This document shows positions 8,351 through 16,941 of a stretch of 64,000 bases of DNA, one piece after another (positions within the stretch are counted from its first letter, which is position 1; every line of letters starts with the position of its first letter). The notes beneath the pieces were generated by a model. It had not been told where the DNA came from. It made no database searches and was given only the letters and a program-made list of their open reading frames with translations. This stretch comes from Arthrobacter alpinus (GTDB lineage Bacteria > Actinomycetota > Actinomycetes > Actinomycetales > Micrococcaceae): contig NZ_CP013200.1 of the NCBI RefSeq assembly GCF_001445575.1, forward strand, positions 1,922,001 to 1,986,000, given 5' to 3'. The translations under genes and the position numbers were made by a program.

Positions 8351-9349
8351 GTGGAGCAACTTCGAGTGGGCCTCATTGGTGCCGGCGGCATTGCAGGCGT
8401 CCACATTGCGGGGTGGCAGCAGCTGGGCGCGCACGTGAGCGTTTATTCGCGCTCCGGCGCAGCTCATCTGGTGCAGGAGTTCGGCGTCGCTGAGGCTGAA
8501 TCGTTGGATGCGCTGCTGGCGGATTGCGATCTAGTCAGCATCCTCACTCCCACCACCACACATCACGAATACGCTATGGCGGCCATCGCCGCCGGCAAGG
8601 ACGTGATGTGTGAAAAGCCGCTCGCTGAAACCACTGCCCGGGCAGCCGAGATTGCCAACGCGGCCAAGTCCGCCGGGGTGCGGCTCTTCCCCGCCCATGT
8701 GGTGCGCTTTTTCCCCGAATATGTTGCTGCCAAGGCGCAGCTTGAGCAGGGCTTGTTGGGGTCGCCCCAGGTACTGCGTCTGAGCCGTGCCAGTGCGGCT
8801 CCGGCGGCGGGGTCCTGGTTCTTTGACGAGGAGGCGGCCGGTGGCATCATCCGGGATCAGATGATTCACGATCTCGATCAGGCCCTGTGGCTGGCTGGAG
8901 ACGTCATCCAAGTGGAGGCCCTGCAGGCCCCGTCCACAGTAGACGGCGTGGTTCCGCGGCCCGTCACTGCCAAAGTGTTCTTGACCCATGAAAGCGGTGC
9001 CGTCAGTTTCCTGCGGGGGGAGTGGGGCCCGGACAACATGCCGTTCCATACCTCAATTGCCGTGGAAGGCGACGCCGGAATGTGGCGTTTTCCGCTCCCG
9101 CTCGCAGCAGATCTCGGCGGCGCTACGGCTCCAGTGGGTGGCCAGTTGCCCCAGCAGTCTCCGGCCAACAGCCCGTACACCTTACAAATTGGCGAGTTCG
9201 CACAGGCTCGCAGCACCGGGGCGCCGTCTCGAGTTAGCCCGTACGACGGCGTCATGGCCGTTGCGCTGGCGGAGGCCGCCTATGCCTCGATCGCCTCGGG
9301 CGGACCAGTGGAATTCTCAGCCGCCAGTGTGGCTAAGCTGCTGGATTAG
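8351..9349 (+). CDS. Gfo/Idh/MocA-family NAD(P)-dependent oxidoreductase
   Basis: The 332-residue protein begins (GTG start) with a Rossmann dinucleotide site GLIGAGGIAGVH and carries the family hallmark EKPLAET near residue 90, whose Lys is catalytic in this family, followed by an alpha/beta substrate domain with GGIIRDQMIHDLDQALWL (the conserved D-x-x-x-H region). Such enzymes oxidise or reduce sugars, inositols and related polyols. Substrate cannot be read from sequence and no sugar transporter is adjacent. It lies 43 bases after the NfeD-like gene; a functional link to flotillin is not evident. Confidence 0.85.
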   Translation: MEQLRVGLIGAGGIAGVHIAGWQQLGAHVSVYSRSGAAHLVQEFGVAEAESLDALLADCDLVSILTPTTTHHEYAMAAIAAGKDVMCEKPLAETTARAAEIANAAKSAGVRLFPAHVVRFFPEYVAAKAQLEQGLLGSPQVLRLSRASAAPAAGSWFFDEEAAGGIIRDQMIHDLDQALWLAGDVIQVEALQAPSTVDGVVPRPVTAKVFLTHESGAVSFLRGEWGPDNMPFHTSIAVEGDAGMWRFPLPLAADLGGATAPVGGQLPQQSPANSPYTLQIGEFAQARSTGAPSRVSPYDGVMAVALAEAAYASIASGGPVEFSAASVAKLLD

Positions 9350-9551
9350 CGCGTGAAACTAGTGGACTAGCGCGTAAACAAGGGGGCCAGCGCCCACGGA
9401 CTGGGAATACGGGCCATGCGACGGTGCTCTCATCGTCGCCAGAAGCTACTTTTGTCCCCGTGGTGACGAGTTGAAAACCCGCCGTTGACAGCCCACAGTG
9501 GGTGCCGTACGTTCAGGGCACTGCACTCTTGCCGAGCCTAAGGCTGGAATC

Positions 9552-10526
9552 ATGCGCATCCGGACGCTGTCACTCTCAATATCCCTCGGAGCCATGGCGT
9601 TTTCAGCGCTGACGGCCTGCAGTGGCGGTGCATCAGATCCACCAGGTGCCGGGGGAGAGCAAGGGGCCTCCGAAGGGGCTGCAGTGGATGAAGCCGCACT
9701 CGCCCCCGTGGTCACTGATCCGGCAACCAACGCGCCCGGCGGTGCGGCACCACCAACTACCGGGCCATCAACAGCCCAGCCCCCTAGCACGGTCGATATT
9801 CGGGCGGTGGATCTGGCCAACTCCGCGTGGCTGTATTCGTTCGGCGGCTTCGATCTGCCCGTTGAGGTGAAGCTGGTTAACGGGGAGGCAAGCTCTGACG
9901 GTGACGGTGTGCCCATCACTTATTCGCTGGGGGACGTGGTCTACGGTGACGTTGATGGTGACGGGGACGATGATGCTGTGGCTCGTATTAACCGTGCGCA
10001 GAGCATGGGCTCGGAGGGGCTCTGGTATTTGTGGCTCGCCGAGGGGCCGGATACGGTGCAACTGAAATACCCCATTGCCCAAACCGGTAGGTGCAGCACC
10101 TACGTGGAATCCGTGGTGATCTCAGATGGTGGGATCGCGTTGACCGAATACCAACGAATTCCTGGTCTTGATGACGCCATTCCGTGCTCCGATCCGGGCA
10201 CCGGTCTCAAGAAACGCACCATCACCGTTCATTCAGAAGGCCAAGACAAGTGGCCGGTACAAACGGCGCCGGTGGCGGCATGGGGTGGACTTTGCCCGGG
10301 GCCGCGATGGAACGAATCGTCACCCGGCCTGGTGGATCTGTGGGCGGCGCCTGCCAAGAATTCTCCCGTGACAGCGACTGAAGCACCCGACGGCGGAGCG
10401 ATGTTTGAGCAAAAGGACGCACCGCTCTTGCAGCGTGACGGGTGGCTTCTGATCGGAGTCAAGCTGTCAGGGATGGCGAATGAACAAGGCGTCACAGAAA
10501 TGGAGTGCGCCTGGGCCCTGAAGTGA
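9552..10526 (+). CDS. Secreted lipoprotein with Asp-rich calcium-binding-like segment
   Basis: ATG 9552 gives a lipoprotein signal peptide: basic MRIR, hydrophobic core, and a FSALTAC lipobox with Cys about residue 23, followed by a Gly/Ala/Pro/Thr-rich linker to about residue 85. The folded part contains GDVDGDGDDDAVARIN, the pattern of EF-hand-like or FG-GAP calcium loops in secreted proteins. Total 324 residues. An earlier in-frame ATG (9498) would bury the signal peptide behind 18 hydrophilic residues, so it is less likely. Function unknown. The gene converges on the spermidine-synthase-like gene, with a tandem repeat between them. Confidence 0.75.
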   Translation: MRIRTLSLSISLGAMAFSALTACSGGASDPPGAGGEQGASEGAAVDEAALAPVVTDPATNAPGGAAPPTTGPSTAQPPSTVDIRAVDLANSAWLYSFGGFDLPVEVKLVNGEASSDGDGVPITYSLGDVVYGDVDGDGDDDAVARINRAQSMGSEGLWYLWLAEGPDTVQLKYPIAQTGRCSTYVESVVISDGGIALTEYQRIPGLDDAIPCSDPGTGLKKRTITVHSEGQDKWPVQTAPVAAWGGLCPGPRWNESSPGLVDLWAAPAKNSPVTATEAPDGGAMFEQKDAPLLQRDGWLLIGVKLSGMANEQGVTEMECAWALK

Positions 10527-10556
10527 CGCCGCCTCCTGCAAGAGCCACCCAGCATG

Positions 10557-10666
10557 TGATCGAGCGTTCAGGAAAAGACCCCAATTGCTGATCGAGGGTT
10601 TGGGAAAACACCCCAATCGGTGATCGAGGGTTTGGGAAAACACCCCAATCGCTGATCGAGCGTTTG
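10557..10666. repeat. Tandem array of 32-bp units, about 3.5 copies
   Basis: Units start at 10557, 10589, 10621 and (partial) 10653, each opening with TGATCGAG. Units 2 and 3 differ only at their last base; unit 1 has several changes. The array fills the junction between two convergent genes and ends 13 bases before the stop codon of the minus-strand gene. No spacer sequence separates the units, so it is not a CRISPR array. Role unknown. Confidence 0.9.
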
Positions 10667-10679
10667 TAGTGGGGTGGGG

Positions 10680-11453
10680 CTAGTTGGTCAGTTCGTCCAG
10701 TTCCACGCCACTCATCACAGTTGCCGGATGCGGGCCTGCCGCCACCAGCGCTTGAGTCCACCCTTGTGGCCACGGGCTGTTTTTGCCCAACAGGATGATG
10801 TTTCCGGGGTAGCGGCGACTAAATAGCATGGTTGTGCCATAAGCGGCCACGCTGGCCATGGCTTCCTGGAGTGCCTTGGTCTGGCTGGTGACCAGCGTGA
10901 AACCGGGCTCGTCTCCAACGTTGACGGCCAGAATTCCTTCCGGCGTCAGCACTGCCGCCGCCTCGCGATAAAAGTCTTCGCAGGCGAGGTGAGCAGGCGC
11001 GTCCGGGCCGCTGAAAATGTCCAGCACAACGACGTCGAACATCAGGCCTGCGGGCAGGGCAGCCAGCTCTTCACGGGCATCACCCACGTGGCTGCTCAGA
11101 TCGGTGCCGGCCGGTAGCGGCAGCTGCTCGAGGACAAAGTCCAGCAGCTCACGTTCCAACTCCACGGCATGCTGGACGGATCCTGGCCGGGTGGCCTGGA
11201 TGTAGCGGGCCAGCGTCAGTGCACCAGCGCCCAAGTGCAGAGCCGTGATGGGTTCCCCGGCCGGCTTCACCAGGTCAATGGCGTTGGCGATGCGGCGCAG
11301 GTATTCGTAGAACACTTCCTGCGGTGCGGCCAGGTTCACGTGCGATTGCTCTGCGCCGTCAATGCTCATGACAAAGGCGTTGTTGTGCCAAGGATCGGCT
11401 TCGATCGTGGCGTGGACGCCGCTGGTGCGCAGGAAACGGCTGGGCGTGGCCAT
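10680..11453 (-). CDS. Spermidine synthase-like / SAM-dependent methyltransferase-fold protein
   Basis: The 257-residue protein has the spermidine/putrescine aminopropyltransferase fold: HLGAGALTLARYI (motif I), VELERELLDFVLEQL with the acidic Glu that contacts the nucleoside, VGDAREELAALPAG, and VVLDIFSGPDAPAHLACEDF. Actinobacteria carry stand-alone proteins of this type with unproven polyamine activity; the canonical SpeE catalytic DSTDP region is replaced by DIFSGPDAP, so substrate is uncertain. The ATG overlaps the TAA of the upstream aminotransferase gene as TAATG, indicating an operon. Confidence 0.75.
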   Translation of the reverse strand: MATPSRFLRTSGVHATIEADPWHNNAFVMSIDGAEQSHVNLAAPQEVFYEYLRRIANAIDLVKPAGEPITALHLGAGALTLARYIQATRPGSVQHAVELERELLDFVLEQLPLPAGTDLSSHVGDAREELAALPAGLMFDVVVLDIFSGPDAPAHLACEDFYREAAAVLTPEGILAVNVGDEPGFTLVTSQTKALQEAMASVAAYGTTMLFSRRYPGNIILLGKNSPWPQGWTQALVAAGPHPATVMSGVELDELTN

Positions 11454-12649
11454 TAAATCTTGTCCTTGAGGGTGGCGAGACGTTCGGCGGCCTGTTCCAG
11501 CAGCGGAACTTGTTTGCAGAAGGCGAACCGCAGCAGGGAGCGTGTGCGTTTGGCGCCTTCGGGGTGGCAGAAGACCGGGACGGGGATGGCGGCAACGCCA
11601 ACGAGCTCCGGGAGGCGGCGGGCCAATGCGGTGGCATCGGTAATGCCCAGTTTTTGCGTATCGGCGTTGATGAAATACGTGCCTTGGGGCAGGTAGACGT
11701 CGAGCCCGGCGGCGCGCAGACCCTCGGCCAGGATGTCGCGTTTGTGGGCCAACGTCGCGGCGGCGTCAGTGAAAAAGCTGTCCTCCATGCGCAGTCCGGC
11801 GGCGATGGCACCTTGGAAGGGTGTGCCGGAGGAGTAGCTCAGAAATTGCTTGACGGTGCGGGCTGCCGCGACGAGTTCCGCCGGGCCGGAAAGCCAGCCG
11901 ATCTTCCATCCGGTGAAGGAGAAGGTCTTGCCGGCGGAGGAGATGGTGAGCGTTCGCTCAGCCGCACCCGGCAGCGTGGCCACGGGTATGTGCCGGGGAC
12001 CGAACGTCAGGTGCTCATAGACCTCATCGGTGAGGATGACGGCGTCGTACTTGATGGCGAGCCGCACCACCTCACTGAGCACCTCCACGGGGAACATGGC
12101 GCCGGTGGGGTTATGCGGATTGTTCAGGATGACCATTTTGGTGCGCGGGCTGAAGCTGTTTTCCAGCGTGGCCAGATCCGGCATGAAATCCGGAGCCAGC
12201 AGCGCAGCCGTAGTGTGCTTGGCGCCAGAGAGGCCAATCATGGCGCCGTAGGAATCGTAGAAGGGCTCAAAGGTGAGGACCTCATCGCCCGGGCCGGTCA
12301 GCGCCAGGACGGCGGCAGCAATAGCCTCGGTGGCGCCGGTGGAGATGATGACTTCAGTCTCCGGATCGAGGGTGATGCCGTAGAAACGGTCCTGATGCTC
12401 GGCCACGGCCTGGCGCAGATCCAGAATTCCCTTGCCAGGCGCGTACTGGTTTTTGCCAGAGGCGATGGCATCCTGGGCGATGCGGCTCAGCTCCGCCGGG
12501 CCGTCTTCATCAGGGAAACCCTGACCCAAGTTGATGGCGCCGTGGTGGTTGGCGAGGGAGGTGATCTCCTCAAAAATGGTCACTCCGAGGGAGCCGTCCG
12601 GGCCCAAAAGGTTGGCTCCTCGTGCGGTGCGGTGCCAGGGCGTGCTCAT
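11453..12649 (-). CDS. PLP-dependent class I/II aminotransferase (DapC-like)
   Basis: The 398-residue protein is a fold-type I aminotransferase. NLGQGFPDEDGP, TGATEAIAAAVLAL, NNPHNPTGA, DEVYEHLTF and the PLP-lysine segment SSAGKTFSFTGWKIGW are all present. The overall pattern matches the mycobacterial Rv0858c type, proposed as N-succinyldiaminopimelate aminotransferase (DapC) in lysine/cell-wall synthesis; close relatives include kynurenine and methionine aminotransferases, so the substrate is not settled. AGGAG precedes the ATG. It is the first gene of a two-gene minus-strand operon. Confidence 0.85.
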   Translation of the reverse strand: MSTPWHRTARGANLLGPDGSLGVTIFEEITSLANHHGAINLGQGFPDEDGPAELSRIAQDAIASGKNQYAPGKGILDLRQAVAEHQDRFYGITLDPETEVIISTGATEAIAAAVLALTGPGDEVLTFEPFYDSYGAMIGLSGAKHTTAALLAPDFMPDLATLENSFSPRTKMVILNNPHNPTGAMFPVEVLSEVVRLAIKYDAVILTDEVYEHLTFGPRHIPVATLPGAAERTLTISSAGKTFSFTGWKIGWLSGPAELVAAARTVKQFLSYSSGTPFQGAIAAGLRMEDSFFTDAAATLAHKRDILAEGLRAAGLDVYLPQGTYFINADTQKLGITDATALARRLPELVGVAAIPVPVFCHPEGAKRTRSLLRFAFCKQVPLLEQAAERLATLKDKI

Positions 12650-12931
12650 GATGCTCCTCAGGATTGCTGATGTCTACCGTGACCACGTTACCGGCGACGG
12701 CGTCCCACACCCTAGTGGGACCGCCGCCCAGCCCTGCGGCCAGGCCCTGTGGCCATGCCCTTGGCCAGGCCTGCGCCAGTGCCGAGCACAGTGGTTCCGG
12801 GGAGTGTGAATTTCGACGAACCGAGCAGGGGGTACGTCCGAGAATTCTGTTACCGGCCAGTACGCCACGGAATGCTAGAGACACGGCGAAATCATTGGCT
12901 GCTGGAGCGGATCTGGGCTAGATTCGTGAGT

Positions 12932-13447
12932 ATGCGACGCGCTGTATGCCCCGGATCCTTTGACCCCATTCACAAGGGACACATTGAGGTGATTGCCCGC
13001 GCGTCGTCCCTTTTTGACGAGGTAATAGTTGCGGTCTCCACCAACTATGCGAAAAAGTACCGGTTCTCGCTCAATGAGCGCTTGGAGATGGCTCGCAACA
13101 CCTTCTCGGCCTTGTCCGGGATTGTTGTTGAACCCATGGGTGAGGGGCTGCTCTCCGATTACTGTCACGCCAGGGGCGTCTCTGCCATTGTGAAGGGTCT
13201 GCGCTCGTCCTCTGATTTTGACTACGAATTGCCAATGGCAACCATGAACCGCCAACTCTCCGGAGTGGAGACGGTGTTCTTGCCGGGGGATAGCCGCTAC
13301 CTGCACCTGTCCTCCACCCTGATCAAGGAAGTCCACACACTCGGCGGGGACATTGCTGACTTTGTCCCGCGCGCCGTGCTGCGCCGTTTGCAGGGTGATG
13401 TTGGCCCCGACACCACACCCGTCACCATGGTCCAGCCCAAGGCTTAG
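12932..13447 (+). CDS. coaD: Phosphopantetheine adenylyltransferase
   Basis: CoaD catalyses the penultimate step of coenzyme A synthesis, transferring AMP from ATP to 4'-phosphopantetheine. The 171-residue protein starts MRRAVCPGSFDPIHKGHIEV, which contains the nucleotidyltransferase HxGH motif, and has GLRSSSDFDYELPMATMNR and the C-terminal YLHLSSTLIKEV signature. ATG 12932 gives the family-typical length; a GTG six bases upstream is possible. The gene stands alone here, divergent from the aminotransferase. Confidence 0.95.
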   Translation: MRRAVCPGSFDPIHKGHIEVIARASSLFDEVIVAVSTNYAKKYRFSLNERLEMARNTFSALSGIVVEPMGEGLLSDYCHARGVSAIVKGLRSSSDFDYELPMATMNRQLSGVETVFLPGDSRYLHLSSTLIKEVHTLGGDIADFVPRAVLRRLQGDVGPDTTPVTMVQPKA

Positions 13448-13504
13448 CCGCCTGGGCTGATTTTCCGGGTTCGTGGGATCCGTAGGGTCGCGGATTTCCA
13501 CGGG

Positions 13505-13633
13505 TTATACGCATCGGTAGCGTGTGCGTCTTGCGTATAAACAAAGTCCACTTAACTTATACGCAGCTGGCGGCCCACCAGACTGCGGCACAGTGAAAGC
13601 ACCGCAGCTTGCTCGGGCGCGGCGTGCGTATAA
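13505..13633. repeat. Four alternating 8-bp TTATACGC / GCGTATAA motifs
   Basis: TTATACGC occurs at 13505-13512 and 13557-13564, and its complement GCGTATAA at 13533-13540 and 13626-13633, so orientation alternates. The two GCGTATAA copies extend into AAYAAAGT, giving a near-identical 15-bp match. The motifs sit in the non-coding gap between convergent coaD and the minus-strand gene at 13682. They could form hairpins or be protein-binding sites. Confidence 0.6.
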
Positions 13634-13681
13634 ATAAAGTGCTGAGTTGCTGAGTGCGTCCCTGAGAGCTACCAGCCGCGC

Positions 13682-14836
13682 TTAGAGTCCTGTTTCGGGG
13701 TTTTCCTGTTGGACAGGGTTTAGCTGATGTCCTGGATAGTGCTGGTTCGGGTCAATCACGGCACCGGAAAGCGGCCCGTATGCGAACCACCCCACGCCGC
13801 CGCCCTGATCGGCCTCGAGGCGCGCCTTCAGTTCTTGCTCAGCGGCCACCATTGCGCGGAATGCTTCAGCGGCCGCGGGGTTCCGGCTGTGTTGCTCCGA
13901 GCGGAAGAGTTGGCGGGAGGAACCGGGCTCGTAAGAGTGGAATTCCACCACGAAGCCGTCACCTAGTTCTTTGGCAAGCCGCTGCGCTAGTTCGCTACCC
14001 GTGGCTGTGAACTGTGCGGCCCCGCTGCGGGACTTCCATGCTTGATTGCCGTCAAGAGAGGCATAGTAGGAGCCTTCCCACGCCTCCATGTCTGCAACGA
14101 GAGCAGGGGAGAGCTTCGCATCGGCGTACGTGACCGGGCCATGTAGCCAAAGGACAGTGTCGGCATAGTCGGGGAAGAGTCGGATCGTCATGATGGACCC
14201 ACCCGCCGCGTCGGCTTGTGTGGCGTCAGTTGTATCAGCGGCTGGCTCTGGCTCCATGGCACTGATATCCAGATGCAGCACCACACCTGTTGTCACAAGA
14301 TGTGGGGACGATCCGGTGCCGGCCCCTGCCTCGCCAGCCCCAGGAACGCACCGGGGATAGTTGCTGATGGGCCGGAACTGCTGATCGTGGCCTGGGGTTG
14401 GCGCCCAGTTCATTCCGCCACCGTCTTCGTTGGCATAGAGCAGGGTTGCCAGTTCCATGGAAGTAACCACGCCGGTCACCTCCGGGAAGCCTTCCGGGGT
14501 CCTGCCGTAATCAGTGGCGTCGATGATCCCGTTCAGCGTTACAGGGCCTTCGGTGAAGGCCGGTGCATCCCAATACAGGACGAAGCCCTCGCCACGAATG
14601 GCTGTGGGGAAAGCCCCTATGGCGTACACGGATTGGGCATCCAGAGGCTCGGCCACGCCGGTCACTGTGACTTCCTGACCAAACTTCCCGTACGACTGTT
14701 CCTGCTCAGGATCCTGTTCCGAATGGTGGCTGTCCGTTTCCAACAACAGCACGTGACTCAGCACCATGCCAATGTAGGGGTGTTCGATGTCACCATCGCC
14801 TATTTGCCAGTCGGGGACGTACACGGGAAGGATCAT
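13682..14836 (-). CDS. Hypothetical protein, possibly DUF6578-like at its N-terminus
   Basis: I do not firmly recognise this protein. ATG 14836 gives MILPVYVPDWQIGDGDIEHP, about 384 residues; an upstream ATG at 14872 would add 12. The N-terminal DWQ...GD pattern faintly resembles DUF6578-type proteins. There is no signal peptide or membrane helix, and the sequence is acidic and Trp/Tyr-containing with two loosely defined domains: residues about 1-190 and, after an Ala/Asp/Thr-rich linker (EPAADTTDATQADAAGG), a second part to the end. The gene is isolated, with convergent coaD on one side and divergent DUF177 on the other. Confidence 0.55.
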   Translation of the reverse strand: MILPVYVPDWQIGDGDIEHPYIGMVLSHVLLLETDSHHSEQDPEQEQSYGKFGQEVTVTGVAEPLDAQSVYAIGAFPTAIRGEGFVLYWDAPAFTEGPVTLNGIIDATDYGRTPEGFPEVTGVVTSMELATLLYANEDGGGMNWAPTPGHDQQFRPISNYPRCVPGAGEAGAGTGSSPHLVTTGVVLHLDISAMEPEPAADTTDATQADAAGGSIMTIRLFPDYADTVLWLHGPVTYADAKLSPALVADMEAWEGSYYASLDGNQAWKSRSGAAQFTATGSELAQRLAKELGDGFVVEFHSYEPGSSRQLFRSEQHSRNPAAAEAFRAMVAAEQELKARLEADQGGGVGWFAYGPLSGAVIDPNQHYPGHQLNPVQQENPETGL

Positions 14837-15143
14837 GTGCTCGATTATGCCCACTTTGCGGCCGTATCGCATGAGAAATACGGCATAAAGCGGGCCCTTT
14901 CGTCACCACACACCACACATGCAGGAGCCAACGGAAGGCGCACGAGTCGGCCATCCGGCGTCGTGCTTAAGCGTGAAAACCGCGCAGATACGGGCTCAAG
15001 ACAGAAAATACATGCGAAAAATGCGGCTTGAGAGTTACATCACGCATTGCGGTTCGTCGCAAAGGCCATTGCTGTCGTAGACTGAATAAGGCCAATTTGG
15101 TCTGGTACCGCTCATTTTGATGCCCGGGAGCTTTCGGGCTAAG

Positions 15144-15746
15144 ATGGTGCGTCGGTCATATGTTTTTACAGGAGTTCTCATTAGCGAATCCACGTTGGGC
15201 AATAAGTCCAACCATGGCACGCCCCTCACCGTCAGTGTAAGGGAGCTTGGGCGCAGCCCAGGCAGTATGTGGAAATTTGAAGAGCGTATACCTGTGCCGG
15301 AAGATTTTGGCACTCCGCTCATTGGCGCGATTCCCGGATCCGATTTGGATCTGGAACTCCGTTTTGAGGCCGTTCATGAAGGTATTCTTGTATCGGGTAA
15401 CGTACTTGTCGAAGTGACAGGTGAGTGTTCCCGCTGCTTGGAGACGTTCGAGGATGACCTTGAAGTCGATGTGCAAGAACTTTTCTTCTACGAGGAGCCG
15501 TCCGCGGAATTCCTTGAACAAGAAGAAGATCAGCAACGTTGGGTCGAGCACGATTCTATCGATCTTGAACCGGTGTTGCGGGACGCAGTGGTAACCGCCC
15601 TGCCGTTCCAGCCGGTGTGCCGGGAAGACTGCGAGGGTCTGTGTTCCGAATGCGGAATACACCTTGCGGATGAGCCGGGGCACCATCACGAGATCCTAGA
15701 TCCTCGGTGGGCTGCCCTACAGGGCTTAACCGGCGAAGAAAACTAG
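15144..15746 (+). CDS. YceD/DUF177 family protein with zinc-binding cysteines
   Basis: DUF177 (YceD) proteins sit beside rpmF across bacteria and are linked to 23S rRNA handling. The body TPLTVSVRELGRSPGSM, GECSRCLETF and the C-terminal C-x3-C-x3-C-x2-C pattern (residues REDCEGLCSECG) fit the family and suggest a bound metal. The start is unclear: ATGs at 15117 and 15144 lack a good ribosome-binding site, while a strong AGGAG at 15170-15174 sits five bases before an in-frame ATT at 15180, close to where the conserved protein begins. I give 15144. Followed by rpmF after 59 bases. Confidence 0.85.
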   Translation: MVRRSYVFTGVLISESTLGNKSNHGTPLTVSVRELGRSPGSMWKFEERIPVPEDFGTPLIGAIPGSDLDLELRFEAVHEGILVSGNVLVEVTGECSRCLETFEDDLEVDVQELFFYEEPSAEFLEQEEDQQRWVEHDSIDLEPVLRDAVVTALPFQPVCREDCEGLCSECGIHLADEPGHHHEILDPRWAALQGLTGEEN

Positions 15747-15805
15747 CAAATAAGTTTTTACTTGTGGGCACATGCCTGTGAGTTATCGAGAGAAAAGAGT
15801 TTGCC

Positions 15806-16009
15806 GTGGCTGTTCCGAAGCGGAAGATGTCCCGTGCCAATACGCGCGCACGCCGTTCCCAGTGGAAGGCCACCGCGCCTGCTCTGGTAAAGACCATTGA
15901 AAATGGCGAAGTTGTTTACAGCTTGCCGCACCAGGCCAAGGTCGTCACCGACTCAGCCGGTACCGCACTGTTCTTGGAATACAAGGGCCGTAAGGTTGCT
16001 GACGTCTAA
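15806..16009 (+). CDS. rpmF: Ribosomal protein bL32, zinc-free form
   Basis: The 67-residue protein (GTG start) begins [20 protein letters not shown], the standard bL32 N-terminus that packs against 23S rRNA in the large subunit. The four cysteines of the zinc-ribbon form are absent, so this is the zinc-independent (C-minus) type. It follows DUF177, the usual partner, and precedes rnc. Confidence 0.96.
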   Translation: MAVPKRKMSRANTRARRSQWKATAPALVKTIENGEVVYSLPHQAKVVTDSAGTALFLEYKGRKVADV

Positions 16010-16065
16010 AGACGTCCGTTCGGCCAACAGGTCCGGATGATTGTTTAATATTTAGCAGGAGTGTC

Positions 16066-16941
16066 ATGTCCGCAGAAATTCCATCACCGGAACTCACGGA
16101 CGGACACAAACTGCTGTTGAAGCGTCTCGGTGTCAGTATTGATGCCGGGACGCTTCGTCTTGCCCTCACGCATAGGTCTTACGCCTATGAAAACGGTGGC
16201 ATCCCCACGAACGAGCGTCTCGAGTTCCTCGGCGACTCCATCCTGGGCTTTTCCGTCACTGACGCGCTCTACCGCGACAACCCGTTGTTGCCCGAAGGTG
16301 ATCTGGCTAAGCGCCGTTCTGCCGTGGTCTCCACCCGCGCCTTGGCCTCCATTGGCCGCGAGTTGGGGATCGGTGAATTCATCTACCTCGGACAGGGTGA
16401 GAAGCTCACCAAGGGTCGCAACAAATCCTCCATCCTGGCTGACACCATGGAAGCGCTCATTGGCGCCACCTATCTCACCCACGGCATTGAAGTTGCCCGC
16501 CAACTGGTCATGCGCCTGGTTGGCCCGCTGCTGGCCGATTCCGCCGTGCTCGGCGCCGGCACCGACTGGAAAACCAACATCCAGGAAATCGCCGCCGCCC
16601 GCCACCTCGGCGCCATTGTCTATGACATCACCGGCGTTGGTCCCGACCACAACCGTTCCTTCACCGCCAGCTTGATCATTGGCTGCAAGCACTACAGCAC
16701 CGGCACCGGGCCCTCCAAAAAGGAAGCAGAGCGGACCGCCGCCGCTGCCGCTTGGGTGGACCTGGAAAAGAAGTTTGGCTCAGGCTCTAGTAGTTCCATG
16801 CCTTCTTCCACACCCGCGTTCACGTCTTCCACGTCCGACGCCGTTGCCTCCGCAGCGGCCGGCTCGCCTGCCGCTGCTTCCGGCGCCACCGGCACCGTTT
16901 CTGGCACGGCTGTTACCGGCACCGTTTCCGCCGCGGAATAA
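16066..16941 (+). CDS. rnc: Ribonuclease III with a Ser/Thr/Ala-rich C-terminal tail
   Basis: RNase III cleaves double-stranded RNA, including rRNA precursors. The N-terminal RNase III domain has the signature [13 protein letters not shown] near residue 48-60 with catalytic Glu/Asp, and [12 protein letters not shown] with the second acidic cluster. A double-stranded RNA-binding domain follows ([22 protein letters not shown] ... [16 protein letters not shown]). After about residue 240 comes a low-complexity tail of some 50 residues rich in Ser, Thr, Ala and Gly, which is unusual for the family. An AGGAG site precedes the ATG. The stop overlaps mutM as TAATG. Confidence 0.94.
   Translation: MSAEIPSPELTDGHKLLLKRLGVSIDAGTLRLALTHRSYAYENGGIPTNERLEFLGDSILGFSVTDALYRDNPLLPEGDLAKRRSAVVSTRALASIGRELGIGEFIYLGQGEKLTKGRNKSSILADTMEALIGATYLTHGIEVARQLVMRLVGPLLADSAVLGAGTDWKTNIQEIAAARHLGAIVYDITGVGPDHNRSFTASLIIGCKHYSTGTGPSKKEAERTAAAAAWVDLEKKFGSGSSSSMPSSTPAFTSSTSDAVASAAAGSPAAASGATGTVSGTAVTGTVSAAE

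Noticed and set aside
10557..10666. CRISPR array suggested by regularly spaced repeats
   Set aside because: The 32-bp units are contiguous, without unique spacers, and no cas gene is present.
11510..12670. Long antisense open frame of about 386 codons opposite the aminotransferase
   Set aside because: No recognisable domain and Gly/Asp/Glu-biased composition; the opposite strand shows the full PLP-enzyme motif set.
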